A stretch of DNA of 64,000 nucleotides from Halorubellus litoreus (GTDB lineage: Archaea > Halobacteriota > Halobacteria > Halobacteriales > Natrialbaceae). The first letter of the stretch is position 1. Every line of letters begins with the position of its first letter. The translations under genes were made by a program, and so were the position numbers. The notes below the pieces were generated by a model. It was not told the DNA's origin, searched no databases, and saw only the letters and a program-made list of their open reading frames with translations. This document shows, one piece after another, positions 49,045 through 58,104 of the stretch. The DNA is taken from the NCBI RefSeq assembly GCF_037081675.1, contig NZ_JAZAQL010000004.1:62001-126000 (forward strand), in the 5' to 3' direction.

Positions 49045-50160
49045 ATGGATGGAGACCAGTGGCCGATGTTCGGACCCGATCCGTCGAACACCGGCTACAC
49101 AGATTCGACAGCGCCGACGGCTCCGGTGACCGAACGCTGGCGGTTCGAGACCGACTACCGCATCAGTTCGTCGCCAGCAGTGGTCGACGGCACCGTCTAC
49201 CTCGCTGACGACGCCGACACTGCCCTCCCGGAGCGCGAGCAGAGTCATCTCCACGCGCTGGACGCCGAAACCGGAACCGAGCAGTGGCGCTACCCGTCTG
49301 GGTCAGTGACGTTCTCGTCGCCGGCGGTCGTCGACGACAAGGTCTTCCTGGGGGAGAGCTTCGGCCCGCACGGCGAAGAGACGGGGTCGCTCACCGCACT
49401 CGATCGTGCGGACGGATCGGTCGTCTGGCAGTTCGACGTCGACGGCGTCGTCTTCGGTGCGCCGAAGGTCGTCGACGGAACGGTGTATTTCGGTAGTCAC
49501 GACAGGCGACTGTACGCCGTGGACGCCGAATCAGGTACCGAGAGGTGGCGGTTCCAGACCGGCTCAGAAGTCTGGACCGCCCCAGCAGTGGCAGATGGCA
49601 CGGTCTACATCGGCAGCGGGTTCCAGGACGGGCACGTCTATGCCGTGAGCGCAGACGACGGCGAGGAACAGTGGCGGTTCAAGACAGCGGACCACGACGG
49701 ATACGATCAGTTCGATGAGGGCGGCGTCTTCGACGGTATCGCCGTCTCCGACGGCACCGTCTACGCCGGGAGTCACGACGGGCGGTTGTACGCGCTCGAT
49801 GCGACGGACGGAACGGAGCGCTGGCACTTCGAGAACGAAGGCGTCCCCGCGTCACCGGCCGTCCACGACGGAACGGTGTACGTGGCAACCTGGGACGACG
49901 CTCTCTTCGCGCTCGACGCCGCCGACGGGACCGAGAAGTGGCAAGTGTCGGTCGGCCGCGTCGACCACACGCACCCCGTCATCGCCGAGCATACCGTGTA
50001 CATCGGGACGAGGAAGTTGTACGCGTTCGACGCTGCGACCGGCACCGAACGATGGTCCGCCGACATCGATAGCAACGCGAAATCCGCTCCCGTCATCGTG
50101 GACGGTACCGCGTACATCGGCACGATAGGCAAGACCCTGCACGCGTTCGAAGCGGAGTGA
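49045..50160 (+). CDS. Cytosolic PQQ-like beta-propeller protein
   Basis: A 371-aa protein starting MDGDQWPMFGPDPSNTGYTD, the usual opening of PQQ-repeat proteins, but with no signal peptide, unlike the two lipoprotein propellers in the first 5 kb. Eight blades are visible by the repeated pattern 'SPAVVDGTVYxxxxDxxLYALDAxxGTExW' (for example TVYAGSHDGRLYALDATDGT; TVYFGSHDRRLYAVDAESGT). It has no quinoprotein catalytic residues, transmembrane helix or fused domain, so a cytosolic interaction platform is most likely. Convergent with the 442-aa CPLC protein, with 16 nt between stops. Confidence 0.88.
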   Translation: MDGDQWPMFGPDPSNTGYTDSTAPTAPVTERWRFETDYRISSSPAVVDGTVYLADDADTALPEREQSHLHALDAETGTEQWRYPSGSVTFSSPAVVDDKVFLGESFGPHGEETGSLTALDRADGSVVWQFDVDGVVFGAPKVVDGTVYFGSHDRRLYAVDAESGTERWRFQTGSEVWTAPAVADGTVYIGSGFQDGHVYAVSADDGEEQWRFKTADHDGYDQFDEGGVFDGIAVSDGTVYAGSHDGRLYALDATDGTERWHFENEGVPASPAVHDGTVYVATWDDALFALDAADGTEKWQVSVGRVDHTHPVIAEHTVYIGTRKLYAFDAATGTERWSADIDSNAKSAPVIVDGTAYIGTIGKTLHAFEAE

Positions 50161-50176
50161 GACGGTCGGTTCCCGG

Positions 50177-51505
50177 TCAGCGACCCACGGTCTGGACGGC
50201 GTCGACGAGTGCGGGTGCGCGGTCGCGGAACGCGGCGAGTTGGTCGGCGAACGCGCAGTCGTCGCCGCCGCAGCGGTCGGTCGAGAGCGCGCACAGCGGA
50301 CAGGTGAGGCGTTCGTTGCCGCGGCCGATGTCGGCGGCGCGGTCGAGGAGGCGCGCGGTGAGGCGGTCGGTGACGAACGCGCGCTCCCAGACGGCCGCGT
50401 AGGACTCGCCGCCGTGGACGGCGTCGCTGGCGACGTAGGGGCTGACGAGCCAGTTCGGGTCGCCGCCGCGGCGCTGGTAGAGGACGGCGCCGAACCCGGC
50501 GGCCTCGTACGCTTGCGCGAACAGCCACGCTTGTCCGGTGGGGTAGCCGACGCTGTCCTGGTGGTCGCGCGCGGTCCGGTCGTCGGGGCGAGCGCGGTGC
50601 GGTTCGGCGAGCAGCGGGAGGTCCGCGACGGCGGTCTGGGTCGCCCAGCTCCCCGCCGCAGTGGCCGGTGCGAGGCCGCCGTCGGCGGGATCCCCGATGG
50701 CCTCGCGGAGGCCGGTGTGGAAGGCGGCGAGTGCGCGGTCGGCGCCCGTCTCGGTGTCCAGATCGGCGACCGCGTCGAGCACGCGATGGGCGCGCGCCTC
50801 GAGGTCGTGCGTCGAGAGGACCCTGGGAGCGCCGGGGCCCTCGCGGTCGTGGCTCGCGCGTCGTCCGTCCGCCGGCGGGTGCTCGAGGCCGGTGGTGGAC
50901 AGCGGTGGGTCGAGCGCGACGTCGATGGCGGTCTCGAACGCGCCGAGACCGTGGCGGTCGAGGACGTCGCGGTACTCGCCGGCGAGCGTGGCGACGGCGC
51001 CGCCGCGGCCCGCGCCGCGGCCGAGGGTCTCGATGGCGTCGCGGAGCGCGTCAGGTTCGGCGAACGAGTCGTTCTCTGCGTAGCTGTCGACGTACCAGTC
51101 GACGTACGCCTCGTCCTCGACGAGCCAGGAGAGGAACGCGTGGAGGCCGGCGCGCGTCACCGTACTGAACCCGGCCTGGAGGTCGGTGAGCGCGCGGTCG
51201 TGGCCGACGAGTCGCCGCGCCCCCGAGTCGAGCGGTTCGTCGCCGTCGACCACGGCGCGGGCGGTCCGGCAGAGGTCGCGCTTGTGAACGCGGAACGCAG
51301 CGCCCGCGGCGGTACGCGACCGATACCCCGCGAAGACGACGGGGAACTGGAGGACGCCGACGGTGTTCCCGAGCACGTCCTGGACGCGCGGCGGGACGCT
51401 GAGCGCGTTCAGTCCGGGACTCACCTGGACGCGCGCGTCGGTCTCGGTACTCGCCTGCGGGAGCGGGAAGCCATGCCGGTCGTGGAACGGATACTCGAAG
51501 CTCAT
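50177..51505 (-). CDS. Unknown protein with C-terminal CPLC-x6-CGGDxC domain (paralogue of the 54596 protein)
   Basis: A 442-aa protein without recognised domains. The last 45 residues hold four cysteines spaced C402-x2-C405-x6-C412-x4-C417 (CPLCALSTDRCGGDDCAFAD), identical in spacing and nearly in sequence to the C-terminus of the 640-aa protein at 54596. The 100 residues before that also correspond: FGAVLYQRRGGD... GGESYAAVWERAFV here, FGAVVFQPTSDE... DSYQALWEHYFVG there. The cluster is a likely zinc site. The N-terminal two-thirds are helical and acidic, with a strand-rich beginning (VQVSPGLNALSVPPRVQDVL). No signal or membrane helix. Its job is unknown; the shared domain defines a family. 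Confidence 0.75.
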   Translation of the reverse strand: MSFEYPFHDRHGFPLPQASTETDARVQVSPGLNALSVPPRVQDVLGNTVGVLQFPVVFAGYRSRTAAGAAFRVHKRDLCRTARAVVDGDEPLDSGARRLVGHDRALTDLQAGFSTVTRAGLHAFLSWLVEDEAYVDWYVDSYAENDSFAEPDALRDAIETLGRGAGRGGAVATLAGEYRDVLDRHGLGAFETAIDVALDPPLSTTGLEHPPADGRRASHDREGPGAPRVLSTHDLEARAHRVLDAVADLDTETGADRALAAFHTGLREAIGDPADGGLAPATAAGSWATQTAVADLPLLAEPHRARPDDRTARDHQDSVGYPTGQAWLFAQAYEAAGFGAVLYQRRGGDPNWLVSPYVASDAVHGGESYAAVWERAFVTDRLTARLLDRAADIGRGNERLTCPLCALSTDRCGGDDCAFADQLAAFRDRAPALVDAVQTVGR

Positions 51506-51632
51506 ATTGATTGGTGCCGTCAGAGCGACGGCCCGTTCGACACCTGGACGGCCGACCGCCCAGCGGCGGCGTTGCCGTCGCGACCGAACGGTGGATTCAA
51601 GTATGGAACGAGGACGCCCGCGGCGGGCGGCG

Positions 51633-52259
51633 TCAGGCGTCGTCGCCGGTCGGGGTGATGGCGTACGTCACGTCGACGGCGACGCCGATCTCGACCACCC
51701 CCGCCTCGTGCTCGAAGCCCCCGTCGAAGAAGCCGTCGTCCCCGCCGAGCGCGTCGAACGGCCCCGACTCGCGCGTCTCCATGGCGTCCAGGCCGGCGAT
51801 CTCGTGGCCGGCGGCCGCCGCGGTGCGTTCGGCGTCCTCGCGAGCGCGCTCGGTCGCCGCCTCGAGGAGGTCGCCGCGGACCGCCGCTCGCGTCGTGCTC
51901 GACGCGGCCGGGTCGACGTCCTCGAGGAGCGCGCCCGACTGCACGCCCGCCGCGACGACGTCCTCGACGACGTCGGTCGGGCAATGCACCTCGACGGTGC
52001 GTCGCGCCACGAACGCCGCGTCCTCGTCCGCGTCGAACATGCTCGCTGACTCCCCCACGAACCCCGAGCGGAGGTCGACCGACACCGCGTCCGAGACCGC
52101 CTCGATGGCGTCGGTCACCGTCCCCTGCCGGTCGTTCGCGCGAGCCCGCGCGTCGTTCGCCCGGTCGGCTTCGGCCTCTATCTCGAACTCCAACTCGTAC
52201 GACTCCGCCTCGACGTCCTTGCGCGCACGTCCAGTCACCTCGATGGTCGGATTCGACAT
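51633..52259 (-). CDS. SIMPL-domain (DUF541) protein
   Basis: A 208-aa protein with the SIMPL/BP26 pattern: an N-terminal strand (NPTIEVTGRARKDVEAESYELEF begins the domain), a helix AEADRANDARARANDRQGTV, and the closing strand VEIGVAVDVTYAITP. ATG 52259 is preferred because it starts right at the conserved first strand. Unlike bacterial SIMPL proteins it has no signal peptide and so is cytosolic. The family has no settled function (stress-related oligomers are reported). Confidence 0.8.
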   Translation of the reverse strand: MSNPTIEVTGRARKDVEAESYELEFEIEAEADRANDARARANDRQGTVTDAIEAVSDAVSVDLRSGFVGESASMFDADEDAAFVARRTVEVHCPTDVVEDVVAAGVQSGALLEDVDPAASSTTRAAVRGDLLEAATERAREDAERTAAAAGHEIAGLDAMETRESGPFDALGGDDGFFDGGFEHEAGVVEIGVAVDVTYAITPTGDDA

Positions 52260-52335
52260 ACACCACACCCCGAACCCGGGGCGTAAAAACACCTACACCC
52301 ACCTACAAGACCCGGAGGCGACCGCAGCGAGGCCC

Positions 52336-52782
52336 TCAGATCTCGTTCGACCCGGCGCCGTTGCACGTGTTGCAGCGGTGCTTGCGCTTACTGTGCGTCT
52401 TGCCGTACCCGGGGTACTTCTGGCCGGTACCGTCGCAGTTCCCGCACTCGAGGCGGCCGGTGGCGAGCGCGAGCACGCCGTGCCCGCTACACGTCGGACA
52501 CTGGTACTCGCGCTTGCTATGCGTGCCGCTGTACCCGGGGTACTTCTGGCCGCTCGCCCGGCAATGCTGGCACTTGAACAGGCCCTCGCCGCTGCCGACC
52601 GAGATGCGGTTCGCGCCCTTCCCACCGCACGTCGGGCACTCGTACTTCGACTTGCTGTGCGTGTCGCTGTACCCCGGGTACTTCTGGCCGCTCCCCCGAC
52701 AGTGCTGGCACTCGACGATCCAGTCCGTCGACCCCTTCTCGATGACGACCTTCGTGTACGTCGTGACCTTCCGTTTTCCCAT
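52336..52782 (-). CDS. Triple DnaJ-like zinc-repeat protein (QKYPGY repeats)
   Basis: A 148-aa protein made almost entirely of three near-identical units at residues 25-57, 71-103 and 113-145. Each unit is C-x2-C-x-G/A-x-GQKYPGY-x2-THSK-x4-C-x2-C-x-G-x-G. The C-x2-C-x-G-x-G pairs are the DnaJ cysteine-rich repeat, but the constant QKYPGYxxTHSK insert is not part of DnaJ. Each unit supplies four cysteines and one histidine, so three zinc sites are expected. There is no J-domain or substrate-binding beta domain, so it is not a DnaJ. The short basic N-terminus is MGKRKVTTYTKVV. A nucleic-acid or protein adaptor is possible; function unknown. Confidence 0.8.
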   Translation of the reverse strand: MGKRKVTTYTKVVIEKGSTDWIVECQHCRGSGQKYPGYSDTHSKSKYECPTCGGKGANRISVGSGEGLFKCQHCRASGQKYPGYSGTHSKREYQCPTCSGHGVLALATGRLECGNCDGTGQKYPGYGKTHSKRKHRCNTCNGAGSNEI

Positions 52783-53078
52783 TGCACTCGATCAGTCTCC
52801 CAGTACCACAATGGGTCGAGCGTTGGGCTACAGTCCCTGTAGCCCGCGATTTCGTTCGTGGCGCTCGCTGCAGGGGCATTCGAGAGAGGGGACTGCCCTG
52901 TGACCGCGCCGGACTGGCGTCGCGTCGGTCCCGTTGTCACTCGGTTTGACGTCGGTGAACGAGAAGGCGCATACCCGGACCCTGACGGCGCACCCGCCGA
53001 TAGGTGCCGGCGGCGAGTTACACGTTCGGTACCTCGGGGTCGCCGTTCATACTCGCTCGACGAACTGGAACGACTAGG

Positions 53079-53759
53079 ATGCTCGCTTCGATACTCTCGA
53101 AGGCGAAGGCGTGGCTGTTCGACGACCCCGAGGACACCGACGACCTCACCGATCTCGGCGAGATGGAGCTCCAGCAGCGGATCAGGGAGCTCGAGCGACG
53201 GACGACCGGCCGCCGCGAACAGCTCGAGTCGCTCCGGGACCGCTACCGGTCGGCCGTCGACAGGGCCGGGCGCGTCGAGGAGCCCGAACTCGTTTCGGTT
53301 CGCGCGGACCTGACGGCGGTCCTCGAGCGGACCGCGTTCACGCGAGCGAAGTTCCTCCAGGCGATACGTGCGAAGGGCTTCCTGAGTCGACTCGCGCTCG
53401 CGAAGCGCTCGGACGCGTCAATCGAGGGATTCGACTTCGACCGGGATGCGGTCCCCACCGTCGTCCGCGACCCAGTCGGGAACGGCCTGCAACCTGACGG
53501 CCGCACTCCGACGGTCGGATTCGACCCGCCATCGGACCCCGAAGACCTCGACGCGTGGGGGACCCGCGAGCTCGGTGACGTCGAATCGTACGTCGATGAC
53601 GTGGTGGCGGCAGCGCGAGGCGACGACCCGGTCCCGGCGCTGCTCGAACTGATCGAGACGGACGAGGACGAGGAGTTCGACGAGTTCCTTGACGACCAGA
53701 CCGACGACGACAGTGGTGAGGCACCCGGACCGGAGGGGAGGGCTCCGGTGACGGACTGA
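53079..53759 (+). CDS. Coiled-coil protein B (paralogue of the 34969 protein)
   Basis: A 226-aa protein with the same plan as the 34969 protein: amphipathic start (MLASILSKAKAWLFDDPED), acidic linker (TDDLTDLGE), coiled coil (LQQRIRELERRTTGRREQLE with SLRDRYRSAVDRAGR), then VRADLTAVLERTAFTRAKF, TRELGDVESYVDDVV and an acidic tail (EDEEFDEFL). Two such proteins, one about 1 kb before the CPLC operon and one beside a helical-repeat gene, suggest a linked family. No enzyme motif. ATG 53079 begins right at the conserved hydrophobic start; the preceding 296-nt gap holds no gene. Confidence 0.75.
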   Translation: MLASILSKAKAWLFDDPEDTDDLTDLGEMELQQRIRELERRTTGRREQLESLRDRYRSAVDRAGRVEEPELVSVRADLTAVLERTAFTRAKFLQAIRAKGFLSRLALAKRSDASIEGFDFDRDAVPTVVRDPVGNGLQPDGRTPTVGFDPPSDPEDLDAWGTRELGDVESYVDDVVAAARGDDPVPALLELIETDEDEEFDEFLDDQTDDDSGEAPGPEGRAPVTD

Positions 53760-53883
53760 CAACGGCGAGTCGAGCGAGACCGACGGGAACGCGACTGCAG
53801 CGGCGACGGATTGAGGACTGCGACGCTACACGACGTGTGGCCGTGCCCCGTTCTTTACTTGTGGGACGGTCGACCGTGTGCGT

Positions 53884-54564
53884 ATGCGAATAGCGTTGAT
53901 CTCGGACGTCCATGGGAACCTGCCGGCGCTCGAGGCGGTGCTCGACGACGTCGACGACGACGACGCGGTGGACGCGACGGTGTGTGCCGGGGACGTCGTG
54001 GGGTACGGGCCGTGGCCGAGCGAGTGCGTCGAGCGCGTCCGCGAGACGTGCTCGGTGGTCGTGCAGGGGAATCACGACCGGACGGTGGAGACGCCCGCGG
54101 AGTACAGTCACAACGAGATGGCGATGCGGGGTCTGGAGTACGCGAAGCGCGAACTCTCCGACGCGCAACGCGAGTGGCTCGCCGCGTTGCCGCCGCGGAC
54201 GACCATCGCTCGCGACCGGTTCCGCCTCGTGCACAGTCACCCGGACCCCGACCAGCTCGGTCGGTACGTTCGACCGCGCGGGTTCCCGGAGATGCGACCG
54301 TACCTCGACGACCACGACGGCCTCGTGCTCGGGCACACGCACCTCCAGCATCGCGCCAAGGTCGATGGGAAGCTCATCGTGAACCCGGGAAGCGTCGGCC
54401 AGCCGCGCGACGGCGACCCGGACGCGGCGTACGCGGTGCTCGACGTCGAGGACGCGACCGTGGAACTCCGGCGCGTCGAGTACGACGTCGACCGCGTCAT
54501 CAAGCGCGTCGAGGACGAGGGGCTGCCGCGACGCATCGGGACGCGACTGCTCGACGGGAGCTGA
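53884..54564 (+). CDS. Metallophosphoesterase, MJ0936/YfcE type
   Basis: A 226-aa phosphodiesterase-like protein with the motifs ISDVHGN (D8, H10), CAGDVVGYGPWP, GNHDRTVE, VHSHPDP and LGHTHLQH with NPGSVGQPRDG. These place it in the YfcE/MJ0936 group of small phosphodiesterases. TATA-like TTCTTTACTT lies about 30 nt upstream. ATG 53884 is preferred over GTG 53878. The convergent neighbour is the 640-aa CPLC gene, 31 nt away. Confidence 0.9.
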   Translation: MRIALISDVHGNLPALEAVLDDVDDDDAVDATVCAGDVVGYGPWPSECVERVRETCSVVVQGNHDRTVETPAEYSHNEMAMRGLEYAKRELSDAQREWLAALPPRTTIARDRFRLVHSHPDPDQLGRYVRPRGFPEMRPYLDDHDGLVLGHTHLQHRAKVDGKLIVNPGSVGQPRDGDPDAAYAVLDVEDATVELRRVEYDVDRVIKRVEDEGLPRRIGTRLLDGS

Positions 54565-54595
54565 AACCGTCCACGCGAACCGAAGTCGAGAAGCC

Positions 54596-56518
54596 TTACT
54601 GGTGGCCGGCGCGCTCCAGCCGGAGGTATTCGTCGAGGAGTGCGGGGAGGTGCGCGTCGTAGGACGCGCGGACGTCGGCGGTGACGCACGCGTCGCCGCC
54701 GCAGGGGTCGGCGATGATGGCACACAGCGGACACTCGACGTCGTCGAAGGCGTCGGCGTCGATCGGTATCGGCTCGACCTCGTCGAGTTGGGCCGCGGCC
54801 GTCCGGAGTTCGTCGAGCGAGTACGCGTCGAGGACCGCGTTCATCCGAGCCGCGGCGTCCGGGTCGTCGGCGGTACCCTCGCCGTTCGTCTCTCCGTCGT
54901 CGCTCCCCCCGATGTCTTGCTCGGCGAGCCCTTCGCGGAAGGAATCGTCGAGGCCGTCCAGGTTCTTCGCGGCGAGCCCGGAGTCCGGGCCGAGCGCGGC
55001 CGTCGGGTCCTCGGCGGCGTCGGGCGTCTCGACGGCGTCGTAGTCGACGGAGTCGAGCGCGGCTTCGAGCGCGTACTTGTCCGGGAATCCGTCGCGGAAC
55101 GCCTCGCGGACGCGGTCCTCGTACTCGTGCCGGCGGATGAATAGCGTGTTCAGGAGTTCCTTCCCGACGAAGTAGTGCTCCCAGAGCGCCTGATAGCTGT
55201 CGACGCCGTCCGGGACGCCCGGATGGTCGACGAGGTCGTCGGTGTCGACGGCGTGATAGTTGAGTTGGCGTTTGGTCTCGTCGCTGGTCGGCTGGAAGAC
55301 GACCGCGCCGAACGACCCGTGCTGTTCGAACGCCTCGATGAGGACCTTCGGCAGCGGTTCCTTCTCGACGCCGATGAGGTCCTGGTCGGGGACGTCCGTG
55401 GTCGCCGCAGCGGGAACCTCGAGGAGTGGCGTCGGTCGGTCGAGCATCGTCTCGGCCGCGTCGATGTCGACGCCGTGCACGCGCTCGCTCAATCGCTGGC
55501 GGAGGTCGTCGGCGTCGAGCTCGTGGACGCGCTCGTCGATCTCGTCGTCGAGCGCTTCGAGCGCCTGGAGCGTCGACACGAACACGTGGTCGAGCCACGT
55601 GTCCGCGTACGCGTCCACGTCCGTCCCGAGCGCCGCCTGGACGTCGTCGTCCTCGATGGCGTCGGCGTGCGCGAGCAGGTACTCGTCGATGTCCTCGTCC
55701 GCGACCCGGTAGCGGTCCTCGAGCGCGCCGGGGTCGATGGGGTCGACGTCGAGACCCTCGACGCAGAGCGCGTCGAAATCGGCGTCCGGGCCGAGCGGCG
55801 CGATGGGGTAGGGGACGTCGAGCGTAACCTGGGCGACGGTCTCGGCGACGCTCCGACGCTGCGAGAGCCGGTTGAGTTCGCGCTGTGCGTCGCTGGCCGC
55901 CGCGTCGTCGCTGTCGGTGCCAGTGGCGTGACTGAGCGCGTGATAGTACAGGGGGTTGACGTAGAGCGCGCCGTCGCTCTCGGCGTGAACGGCGCCGCGA
56001 GCGATCGCCGTCTGCGTCTCGATCTCCGAGAGCAGGCGGTCGTGTATCTCGTCGGCGTCGTGCTCGTCGCCGTACACGGCGTCGAACGTGCTCTGTATCT
56101 TCGCGGGGAACTCGGCGTCGTCGTACACCACCGAGAGAATCTGGAGTTTGTCCACGGCCTCCTGGAACGGTTCGACGGCCGCCTCGACGGTCTGAGCGGT
56201 GAGCCAGGCGTCGTAGAGCGTCCGCAAGCGGTCCGCCCTGACCGTCGGGTCGTCGAGCGCGTCGTAGAGCGCGTCGATGCTCGCGAGTTTCAGCCGCGAG
56301 AGCGAGTTCACGAGGCCGACGGACCACTCGCCGTGCATGAACTCCTCGCGGGAGACGAGCGCGTGGATGAGCGTCATCCCGATGGGGTCGTCGGCGGCCT
56401 CGTGCACCCGGAGCGTGTTCGTGGTGTAGTCAGCGCGCGCCATCACGTGCTCCTCGCCGTCCTCGGTGAGCGTCTCCGCCTTGAACGCGTCGCGGAACGC
56501 GGCGAACTCCTCCGTCAT
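54596..56518 (-). CDS. 640-aa unknown with C-terminal CPLC-x6-CGGDxC domain
   Basis: Third gene of a minus-strand unit. N-terminal 400 residues are helical and acidic (for example ERVHELDADDLRQRLSERVHG), with a Tyr-rich patch VNPLYYHALSHATG. From about 390 comes a domain shared with the 442-aa protein at 50177 (SFGAVVFQPTSDE; DSYQALWEHYFVGKELLNTL), followed by an acidic low-complexity linker and the cysteine end C596-x2-C599-x6-C606-x4-C611 (CPLCAIIADPCGGDACVTAD). This should hold a metal, probably zinc. No nucleotide-binding, nuclease or membrane features are visible. Its ATG overlaps the stop of the 193-aa gene by 4 nt, so the two are made together. Confidence 0.75.
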   Translation of the reverse strand: MTEEFAAFRDAFKAETLTEDGEEHVMARADYTTNTLRVHEAADDPIGMTLIHALVSREEFMHGEWSVGLVNSLSRLKLASIDALYDALDDPTVRADRLRTLYDAWLTAQTVEAAVEPFQEAVDKLQILSVVYDDAEFPAKIQSTFDAVYGDEHDADEIHDRLLSEIETQTAIARGAVHAESDGALYVNPLYYHALSHATGTDSDDAAASDAQRELNRLSQRRSVAETVAQVTLDVPYPIAPLGPDADFDALCVEGLDVDPIDPGALEDRYRVADEDIDEYLLAHADAIEDDDVQAALGTDVDAYADTWLDHVFVSTLQALEALDDEIDERVHELDADDLRQRLSERVHGVDIDAAETMLDRPTPLLEVPAAATTDVPDQDLIGVEKEPLPKVLIEAFEQHGSFGAVVFQPTSDETKRQLNYHAVDTDDLVDHPGVPDGVDSYQALWEHYFVGKELLNTLFIRRHEYEDRVREAFRDGFPDKYALEAALDSVDYDAVETPDAAEDPTAALGPDSGLAAKNLDGLDDSFREGLAEQDIGGSDDGETNGEGTADDPDAAARMNAVLDAYSLDELRTAAAQLDEVEPIPIDADAFDDVECPLCAIIADPCGGDACVTADVRASYDAHLPALLDEYLRLERAGHQ

Positions 56519-57096
56519 TCCGTCCGCTCCTCCTCCTCCAGGCGTTCGAGCGCGGCGTACAGGTCCGCGGTCTCGAGTTCATACTCGGTCATGACGTCGT
56601 CGAGGACGGTCGCGATCCGGGCGATGTCGTCCTCGTCGAGGCTGCTCTCGGCGGCGCGCGCCGCCGCCGCGGACTTGTACGGTTGTGCGAGGTCCGGTTG
56701 GCCGACGCCCCGACTCGCCCCTGCAGTACCCTCCTTCCCGTTCCCGGTCGCCGTGACGCGGTCGTACGGCTGGTCGAGGGTTGCGTCGGGGAGCGCCGCC
56801 GGCCCGGAGTGGACGCCGCGGAGGGCGTCCTCGAGCGCGCCGACGAGCTGGTGTTCGACGCGCGCCGGGTCCTTGTCGTCGTCGAGGTACGTCTCGAACT
56901 CGGTGTTGGCGAGGGCGTCCTTGGCGATGTCGGGGACGTCCTCGATGTCGGGGATGTCTCGCGTGAGTGCGGGCGTTCCGAACGTGAGCGTCACGATGTC
57001 GTCGGCCTGGGCCTCGCTGACGCCGTTGCGCGCGAGGATGTCGCGCCAGACGTCCTCGATGGACCGGTCGTGGTCGTTGTCGGTAGTCATTGGCAT
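56515..57096 (-). CDS. 193-aa unknown, middle gene of the CPLC operon
   Basis: An acidic protein with a helical N-terminus (SIEDVWRDILARNGVSEAQA; IVTLTFGTPALTRDIPD), a disordered glycine/alanine-rich middle (ATGNGKEGTAGASRGVGQPD) and a C-terminal helix pair (DDIARIATVLDDVMTEYELE; ADLYAALERLEEEERTE). The helix-linker-helix layout suggests an adaptor joining two partners. Start may be 57096 or 57090; both fit. It is separated from the first gene by 90 nt and overlaps the last gene by 4 nt. No family recognised. Confidence 0.7.
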   Translation of the reverse strand: MPMTTDNDHDRSIEDVWRDILARNGVSEAQADDIVTLTFGTPALTRDIPDIEDVPDIAKDALANTEFETYLDDDKDPARVEHQLVGALEDALRGVHSGPAALPDATLDQPYDRVTATGNGKEGTAGASRGVGQPDLAQPYKSAAAARAAESSLDEDDIARIATVLDDVMTEYELETADLYAALERLEEEERTE

Positions 57097-57186
57097 ACTG
57101 TGTTGGTTTCGTGGGGTGACGTGGTGTGATGGCGTGGCGTCGTGTGGTGAGCTGGTGGTGTGTCGTTCGGTTGCGTGGTCGTGCGG

Positions 57187-58104
57187 TCAGTTCTTGTCAC
57201 GTTGGTAGAGTGCGGCGAGTTGGACGTGATTCGCGTCCGTGTCGACGGTGACGACGCTGTCGTAGAACGTCATCCGCGCGCTCACGGCCGGGTCGTCGAC
57301 GCCCTCGGTGTCTGCATCCTTGCGTACGTGGTCTTTGCGTGTGGCGTGACTCGCCTCGGTCGTGAACTCCGCGTAGTCGTCGTAGAGCGCGGCCGCGAGG
57401 TACCCGACGAGTTCCGACTTGAACGCGTCCGCGAGTTCGTCGGGTGCATCGACCTCGAGGTTCCGGTACTCGACGTCGGCGAGGACGGCGAACTCGACGT
57501 ACTGTTTGTCGAACTCGCCGAGGAGGAGCGGCGGCGAGTCGAACGGGTAGTCCGCGAGCCAGTCGGCGTCCTCGTCCGCTGGAGGCCGGCCGAACTGTCG
57601 GAACCGAACCGCGACCGCCGGGTCCTCGGCGTCGTCCTCGAGGGTGGCGTGCGACCGGAGTTTGGCGTACAGGCGTGCGGCGCGCGGGTCCGGGTCCTCG
57701 TCGTCGAGGACGGCGGACCCGAGGTAGCGCGTCTTCCGGCGGACGTCGTCGCTCGTCGCGTGCTCGAAGTAGCCCGGGGCGAGCGTGCGGATCATCGCGC
57801 CGTCGAGCTGGAGTGGGCGTCGGCTCTCGTTCCCGACGGCCTTGACCTTGTTCAGGGCGCCGGCGGTCCGGAGGTCCAGGGCGTCGCTGTCGGTGTTGAG
57901 GTACGGGCTGAGGTTGGTGTCGCCCCAGTCCGTGTCGATTCGGTCCTCGAGCGCGCCGAGGACGTCGCTCCCGTCGACGGTGAACTCGCGGTCGTCGACG
58001 AAGTCGACGAGGACCGAGAGGACGTCGAACGGCCGACCACCCCCTGGTCGGAGGTGCCAATCGTAGTATTCTTCTCCCTCGTCCCGGACGGTCACGAACC
58101 CCAT
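57187..58104 (-). CDS. 305-aa unknown, first gene of the CPLC operon
   Basis: An alpha/beta acidic protein starting MGFVTVRDEGEEYYDWHLRP and containing phrases such as LSVLVDFVDDREFTVDGSDV, PLQLDGAMIRTLAPGYFEHA and QYVEFAVLADVEYRNLEVDA. No cysteine, catalytic motif, signal or membrane helix was found. ATG 58104 is supported by a TATA-like CTTTAGG about 25-30 nt upstream on the minus strand (near 58130), consistent with a leaderless mRNA for the operon; the longer ORF upstream has no coding character. Likely partner of the two downstream proteins. Function unknown. Confidence 0.72.
   Translation of the reverse strand: MGFVTVRDEGEEYYDWHLRPGGGRPFDVLSVLVDFVDDREFTVDGSDVLGALEDRIDTDWGDTNLSPYLNTDSDALDLRTAGALNKVKAVGNESRRPLQLDGAMIRTLAPGYFEHATSDDVRRKTRYLGSAVLDDEDPDPRAARLYAKLRSHATLEDDAEDPAVAVRFRQFGRPPADEDADWLADYPFDSPPLLLGEFDKQYVEFAVLADVEYRNLEVDAPDELADAFKSELVGYLAAALYDDYAEFTTEASHATRKDHVRKDADTEGVDDPAVSARMTFYDSVVTVDTDANHVQLAALYQRDKN

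Noticed and set aside
51640..52842. Plus-strand ORF of 443 aa across the SIMPL and zinc-repeat genes
   Set aside because: It is low-complexity (Ser, Ala, Arg) and covers two minus-strand genes with clear motifs.
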